From Lithospermum erythrorhizon (Eukaryota; Streptophyta; Magnoliopsida; Boraginales; Boraginaceae): a stretch of 64,000 nucleotides of DNA. Every line of letters begins with the position of its first letter. Positions within the stretch are counted from its first letter, which is position 1. Shown here piece after piece: positions 58,799 to 64,000 of the stretch. The notes below the pieces were generated by a model that was given only the letters and a program-made list of their open reading frames with translations, had not been told where the DNA came from and searched no databases. The stretch covers positions 62,001 through 126,000 of the forward strand of contig JADFUC010001283.1 of assembly GCA_019722365.1 (NCBI GenBank), given 5' to 3'. The translations under genes were made by a program, and so were the position numbers.

Positions 58799-59751
58799 TG
58801 TTGAAAAATTACGCCATTGCAAATATGAACAAATGTAGCCAAGGTCGAATAAATATATAATGACAAATTACAAAAACATACATATATATATATATATAAA
58901 TACGAGTATGAATCTGAGAAATTACTTACAATACGCGGCGGATATTAGCAACTTTTTTCATGGAATCACTCCGTGATCCACCGGCACCTCAAATTAGAAA
59001 TGCAGTTAGTCGCACCAAAGAGCGATTGAATATCGCAATTGGATTTACTAGAATCTTCACGGCGTTTGGACAAAATTTGAGTCAAAACTTTGACTCAAAC
59101 AGGGAGAGGAAGAGGATGGCGAGGAAATAGAGGGAGGAGGAGAGAAAATAAATCCTTAGGTTTTACTTTTAAATGTTTTCCCTTATATAGTCCCTTTTGG
59201 TTTTGGAAGGCCGAATAAGCTTATTCGTTTGATAAATAGCTAACTTTCAGTTAAACCGTTAACTAACTTATTACTAAACAAATAGTAACTTAAAAAGTTA
59301 CTAATAAAACTCTAGTTAAACCGTCGATTAAAATAGCAAGTTAATTGTTGGGTTTTGTCAATTTTACATTATCAATGTAAAACTACCGATTAGATTATCT
59401 TGTTGATCTTAATCAACTCCCATTTTAACAATCTCGATTTAATTCCATACATGGAATATAACCAAATCATTTAGCAAGTGTGTGACGCCGGGACTCGAGA
59501 TAATGGCCCTTGATATAAACAATATAATTAACCATTATGATTATTATATCGATTATGCATGAGATCGACAATCCCTAGCATAACCACTTAATATTGCTCC
59601 ATTGAGTTCCGTTTTAATGTTAAATTTACTATTTGTTACAACATTTAGTTTGAGTAATCTCGTTTAACTAAAACTGAAATAAATGAATTGTTATAACGAT
59701 TGTCATGGCCCAATAATAATTATAAAAAATCAAAATACTCGATTTCGAGCA
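58799..59751 (-). repeat. 5' LTR of the nested copia element
   Basis: 953 bp, plus-strand ends TGTTGAAAAATTACGC and GATTTCGAGCA, aligning with 51220-52145 over its whole length with many substitutions and small indels. The sequence left of 58799, where a primer-binding site should be, reads (minus) GCCAAGACGCGAGC and does not look like initiator tRNA, either through decay or use of another primer. Confidence 0.8.
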
Positions 59752-59756
59752 CTAAA

Positions 59757-60612
59757 TCCATTAGAAGTCAACCCAAAATGATCCTTACATTCTCATTTTA
59801 TACTCGAGTTTAGAGCCATTTATATCTCGACTTAAAACTAAGATTACGCTGTGGGTATTGAAATAATGACATACTCGTAGAAGAAGTAAACCCAATCCGG
59901 AAATATGTCGTAGGACTTACCCAAAAGTTTCTCCCAGTTTTGTATTTTGACAAGATCCTAACGGTGTATCACTCAATCCGGCGTCGTAATAATAACCGTC
60001 GAGAATGTTGGTTGTCCCGCTCTTGCTTTTCACCGCACGTGTCACATTCTGCGATTGGCGCGAATGGGGTTGGAAGAACTCCCCCCTTCAAAAATTGTAA
60101 GTTGGTTTGAGGTTTGGGGGTTTTGGTTTCTTCCCCTTTTCTTGCTAGGATTTGAAGTTTTGCCCATTTTGATTGGTGATTTGAAGTAATGAAGGTGAGT
60201 AGATGTTTTGGGTGAGTGTAATTTGGTGATTTTGAGTGAAAATGATGAATTTTGGAAGAGAATGTGAAAAGGGGGCGATTTTGGGGGGTTAGGAATGCTT
60301 TGAGTTTTTGATTTTTTTGGGTGAAATTCTGGTTTGAAGGAGTATATAAAGAACCGCTATCAAGACCCCCATCGAGGCAGGATGCCGATGGGAGATGGTC
60401 TGATCCGGTATATCTTTGCCGCGACCTCGCTGAGAGCATGGAGGTCTTGATGGGGAGGTCTCAATGGTAATTTTTAAGAGGTTTTCTTCGACTTCGCCGG
60501 GACCTCGCTCCCGGGACGGGGGTCTCATTCGAGACAAAATCAACTAAACACCCGAACCCGACCATGAAACAACCCGACACACGTCCGCGGTTTCCAACGC
60601 TAAAAGGTACTC
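59757..60612 (-). mobile_element. LTR-like fragment of the older host retroelement
   Basis: The minus strand has a GC-rich CGAGGTCC/GGTCTTGAT region (60540-60360), a TATA box (TTTATATACTCC, near 60345), then a long pyrimidine-rich transcribed-leader-like stretch with an accidental 156-codon frame (60439-59969). This is the build of a retroelement LTR with U3, TATA and R/U5. Continuity with 51219 and below across the nested copia is inferred from the target duplication. Confidence 0.5.
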
Positions 60613-61683
60613 TGTTGGGTTTTACGGATTAAAATAACAATTATCTAACCGATTACCAGGAACTCTACGAGATTATAAAAATAATAATTAAATTAGTGAT
60701 TTCGTTTGTACACCTTGAAGTTCTGTGAGGGAATATGACTGGAGGAGGCTCGAACAACCTACGTAGGTTGTCTCTGAGAATAGTCCACACCACGATTGAT
60801 CAAATCCTTCCTTCGATTTTACTAGAACTATTAAAGTGAACAAAAGAATTTAGGAGGAAGAAAAAACTAGGGTTTTTCTTCTCTGTTTTGATCGAACAAA
60901 AGGGGGTGGGGAGAGAGGTTTTGCTTTCATCTTTTCTCAAAAGATAAATAATGAATAAACAATTTTCTTCTCGAAAGTGGCGCTTTATATAAGACATCAA
61001 ATATCCTACTTTTTAGTATTTTATAGAGTTAAGCAAAAACTATACCCTCGCCGACCTCTTGAGTCGGGCTAAGAGATTACATGAGGATGTTAGAATCTTA
61101 AACCTTTATCCAAAAATCAAAGCAGCAAGAGTGATAAGGTGGGTATTCTAGAACACCTCCTTTCCTCGTTGATTTCGGCCAGCTAGGGTTGAAATTTCAT
61201 CATTGGAATTTTGCTGATATTTCATATAGTTATACTTTAGCCGGGAAGTTATAATGTTATTATAGTTTGATCATGTTGTCATGTGTGACCTCTTAGGCTC
61301 GATCGACAAAGAGTAATATGTTAACTTATGCTAACGAACATAGTATTAATATATAGATTATGACCCGGACCCTAGTAAGCCATCGCAACCCCCAATGTCG
61401 ATGCGAGTTAATCCCCAATATGTCAATTGTTGAACAATCGAACATATATACGAACTTATATTATTTGAATATAATTAAATGTAAGTAAATAGGTTGTACA
61501 ATCAAATTGTTCAACGGGTATTTTATGAGATCTAATATCTCATATTTCAGCCCTTTCTGACATCCGAAAACCACATACTCTTGAACTTCGTTCTTCCTCG
61601 ATTCCTGACCACGTTTCACCCGATATCCGCGTGACCGTCAAGCGCGACTAACATAAGCAGACAATTTGTCATTTGACTTATCA
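60613..61683 (-). repeat. 3' LTR of the third copia element
   Basis: 1,071 bp, minus strand from TGATAAGTCAAATGAC to CCGTAAAACCCAACA (TG...CA). The border at 61683 is chosen because a purine run (minus ATCGGGGA) precedes it and the pol stop is about 116 bp upstream. The LTR contains the perfect 18-bp palindrome ACAACCTACGTAGGTTGT at 60754-60771. Confidence 0.65.
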
Positions 61684-61799
61684 TCCCCGATATAATTACA
61701 CATAGAGCGTACTTTTGACATTGTTAGAAAACACATAGCATGCATATTATGACTCCAAAAGCATAAAACACTTGGCATAATAGACATAAGAAAACATAA

Positions 61800-64000
61800 T
61801 CACGTACTGAAAGATCGAAGCATCCCCAAGCTGCATATACGGTTAAATTGATCGCCGGGTAGTGGTTTGGTGAAGATATCATGAGTTGATCATTTTGTCC
61901 CCACAGACTTGACCTTGATGTTCCCGCTTTTACACATGATCCGGATGAAATGATGATGGATCTCTCTATATGTTTGGTCTCGAGTGTTGCACGATTCTTG
62001 GTAATGTTGATGACACTCTTGTATTGTCACATGCTTGCTGGTACTTGATTATACTTGATCCCAAAGTCCTCAGCGTTTTGCTTAATCCAAGCACTTGAGC
62101 AACACAATTTTCAACCGTTACATTACTCGTCAGCGGTTGATAAAGCCACACTATTTGCTTCTTGCTTAACCATATGAGGTAAGGTTATGTCAATGAAATG
62201 ACACGTCCGTTAGTGTTTTTCCTATCAGTCCGCCCATGAAAATCCAGCGTTTGAATACCCCATGGCTTCAAGTTCTTGCTTACGGATACTAAAGTCCATA
62301 GTCGGCGGTTCCTTTCCACGTACCTAAGGATCCTTTTTACTTGCTTTAAGATGAGACTCTTTTAGGACTTGAAAACTGGCCTCATTAGCGGCGAGCTTAT
62401 ATTATGGTGTATAGGCAGTTAGATAAAGAAGGCTACCAATCGTACCTCGATACATTTGTCATTTAGCGTTGCACCTTGATCGTCCTTGACTTGGTTGATG
62501 TAGACACTTAAGGTCCAGTCATGTTGCATCCTCCATGCCAAATTTCTTTATGAGCTCCTTTGTGAACTTCTTTTGACAAATGAAAGATCCGTCGTCCATT
62601 TGCTTGATTGGAGTCCACAGAAAGAAGTTGACTCTCCACGTCATGCTCATCTCAAACTCATTTGTCATCATTTGCAAAATTCCTCACACAAACAAATCAT
62701 TAGTAGAACCGAAATAATATCATTAACATATATTTGAAATTGCACAAGAGTGTTTGCCGGGTTTTGGGAAAAGCGTGGAATCCATTTTTCTGATGACATG
62801 TGTGTTTGTTTGGCCTCTCGTACTAAGCTACAGGTTGCTTTGTTTTAATCCAAGTAAATGGATTTATCTAGTTTGAAAACGTGAGATTGGGATAATTAGC
62901 ACGCCCAGACCCACAGGAGGTTGTTTTATAGAAACTTAACTTTAAAACCATTTAGGAAGAAGTGCTTTTGACATCCATTTGGTGTGGTTTAAAATTCATA
63001 TGACTAGCAAATGCTAAGATAATCCCCGAATGGATTCTAACTAGCAATCGAACAAAAAGTTTCATCAGTATATCCGCCCGACTTGATTATAGCCTTGAGC
63101 AGCTAGACAACTTTTGTTTTACCAAAAAACACGGTTTATTAGGTTTAATTTCTGAAACCCATTTGTTTCAATAATCGTTTCTATTGAAGGTTTTTCAACA
63201 CAAATGTCAAACTTTTGCATCTTTCAAATTGTTCAAAGTTCTTTTTGCATGACAAAAATCCAACGGATCCTCACAGAGCTTGTTTAGCATTTAGGAGGTG
63301 CTACTTGAGACACGTAAGTCTTATGAGACAAACATTATTCAAGAGGAGTGTCGAGTAGTTACCCCTTTGGGAGATCCATTTAGGATGAGATCAGGAAGAT
63401 GATTCCCCCAGCCGTTACAGTCTCCTGGGTAGTCTTACGTGTGTTCATGCATGGAGATAATCATCCATATTTGAGGTTTTTAGGCCATCATTTCTTCTCC
63501 CCATGAGTCGATGCTTCGTCATTTTGAAGCTTTGTTTTGGGAAGCTGTCAACTCTTTGTAGGCATCATTCCATTTCTTACCCTAATGAATCATCTTCATC
63601 TAATACAACTTTCGACAAATGGATTGGATTAGCCGAAGTTAACATGAATAGACTCTTTATGCAGCATTGAATCTTTTGGCCATGAAAACAAATATAAGCC
63701 TACTTAGTTTTTGAATAACCTAGAAAAATTTAGCCATTCAGATTTTTACTCAAATTTACCCAATTTGTCCTTGAATTGTTTTAGGATGTAGCATTTACAC
63801 GAGGAAAACTTTTAAAGTAATCAATACGAAGTCTTACCAAAGCTCATATGGGTTTTGTCGAATAGGCCTAGAAATGCGGTTGTTGACATAGATTGTCAGG
63901 TATGTCCCCAAAGAGAGTATTTTTTGGCGGGTTGTGTTCATTCAGCCTTTTAGTGCACCCGTTCTTGAATGGTCCTGTTCTTTCGGCTCCATGACTCCAT
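61800..64000 (-). pseudogene. Copia pol remnant: reverse transcriptase to RNase H
   Basis: The minus strand shows NFKPHQMDVKS near 62990-62960 (start of the RT core), ICQKKFTKELIKKFGMEDA near 62560 (end of RT, start of connection), an RNase H part with TREQTYREIHHHFIR near 61960, and the C terminus STHDIFTKPLPGDQFNRICS near 61890-61830, closing at a TGA (61802-61800). Frames change several times between these blocks. The IFTKPLP ending resembles Tork/Sirevirus-type copia elements. Confidence 0.82.

Larger units (their letters stand above)
51220..59751 (-). mobile_element. Decayed Ty1-copia retrotransposon, nested in an older element
   Basis: Two similar LTRs (51220-52145 and 58799-59751) enclose minus-strand copia remains in the order gag-like (about 56700-56200), GAG-pre-integrase (55827-55618), integrase region, reverse transcriptase (54063-53806) and RNase H. 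A purine-rich tract (minus AAGGGCAAAATAT at 52146-52158) lies just before the 3' LTR start, as expected. Flanks are CCAAA (51215-51219) and CTAAA (59752-59756), a likely 5-bp target duplication with one substitution. Frameshifts and stops are everywhere, so it cannot move by itself. LTR divergence is large, so the insertion is old. Confidence 0.78.
60613..64000 (-). mobile_element. Ty1-copia retrotransposon, 3' part, runs off the window
   Basis: Minus order: reverse transcriptase and RNase H remains (64000-61800), a short spacer with GGGGA just before the LTR, then the 3' LTR (61683-60613). The 5' half lies beyond the right edge. Several frameshifts and stops interrupt the polyprotein. Confidence 0.8.

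Noticed and set aside
59969..60439. 156-codon minus-strand frame as a gene
   Set aside because: Pro/Ser/Lys/Gln-rich, no domain, and it lies just downstream of a TATA box in LTR-like DNA. It is an open frame in a retroelement leader.
1..64000. CRISPR array, bacterial operon or plastid/mitochondrial DNA insertion
   Set aside because: No regularly spaced repeats, no tightly packed genes, and no organelle gene sequence recognised. Gene structure is plant nuclear throughout.

Overview
The window reads as nuclear DNA of a flowering plant, most likely a core eudicot. It is AT-rich, its genes carry GT-AG introns, and it contains typical plant families (a B-box factor, a HUA1-like CCCH protein, an F-box/kelch protein, an organic cation/carnitine transporter). 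It also holds Stowaway and Mutator-type DNA transposons and nested Ty1-copia retroelements. The many TACTCCGTA and CTCCCTCC-like words would suit Caryophyllales or an asterid, but this is only a weak guess. I see no plastid or bacterial DNA, no CRISPR array and no rRNA gene.

Layout. 0.2-3.1 kb: an intron-containing, decayed copy of the V-ATPase catalytic subunit A gene (+). 3-11.7 kb: AT-rich intergenic DNA. 11.7-12.8 kb: an intact single-exon BBX32-like gene (+) with a CT tract, G-box and TATA box. 12.8-22 kb: intergenic DNA with a 186-bp Stowaway MITE and, 25 bp further on, a 1.85-kb Mutator-like element with a 10-bp target duplication. 22.4-25.1 kb: an F-box/kelch gene (+) whose F-box exon carries a one-base frameshift. 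25.4-27.1 kb: a short minus-strand gene for a 66-residue, probably mitochondrial, protein with a likely 3' UTR intron. 27-31 kb: repeat debris. 31.1-38.1 kb: a 12-exon HUA1-like gene (+) in which zinc finger 5 appears to have lost its first cysteine. 38.9-39.4 kb: a two-exon gene for a 116-residue membrane protein (+). 41.2-42.8 kb: a two-exon OCT-type transporter gene (-).

43-64 kb is a retrotransposon zone, mostly minus strand. It starts about 135 bp upstream of the transporter start codon with a deleted copia element that keeps gag, the primer-binding site and a 5' LTR, and that carries a SINE-like insert flanked by a 17-bp duplication. Next come older LTR-element fragments, then a heavily decayed copia element with two recognisable LTRs (51.2-59.75 kb) sitting inside another LTR element. 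The window ends in a third copia element (3' LTR plus RNase H and reverse transcriptase remains).

The genes look functionally unrelated, as expected for plant nuclear DNA, and I found no multi-gene system. The points most worth checking are the altered finger 5 of the HUA1-like gene, the retroelement beside the transporter promoter, the SINE-like insert and the way the V-ATPase copy has decayed. Exon borders were placed by eye from splice consensus, reading frame and remembered family sequences; no search or alignment program was run.
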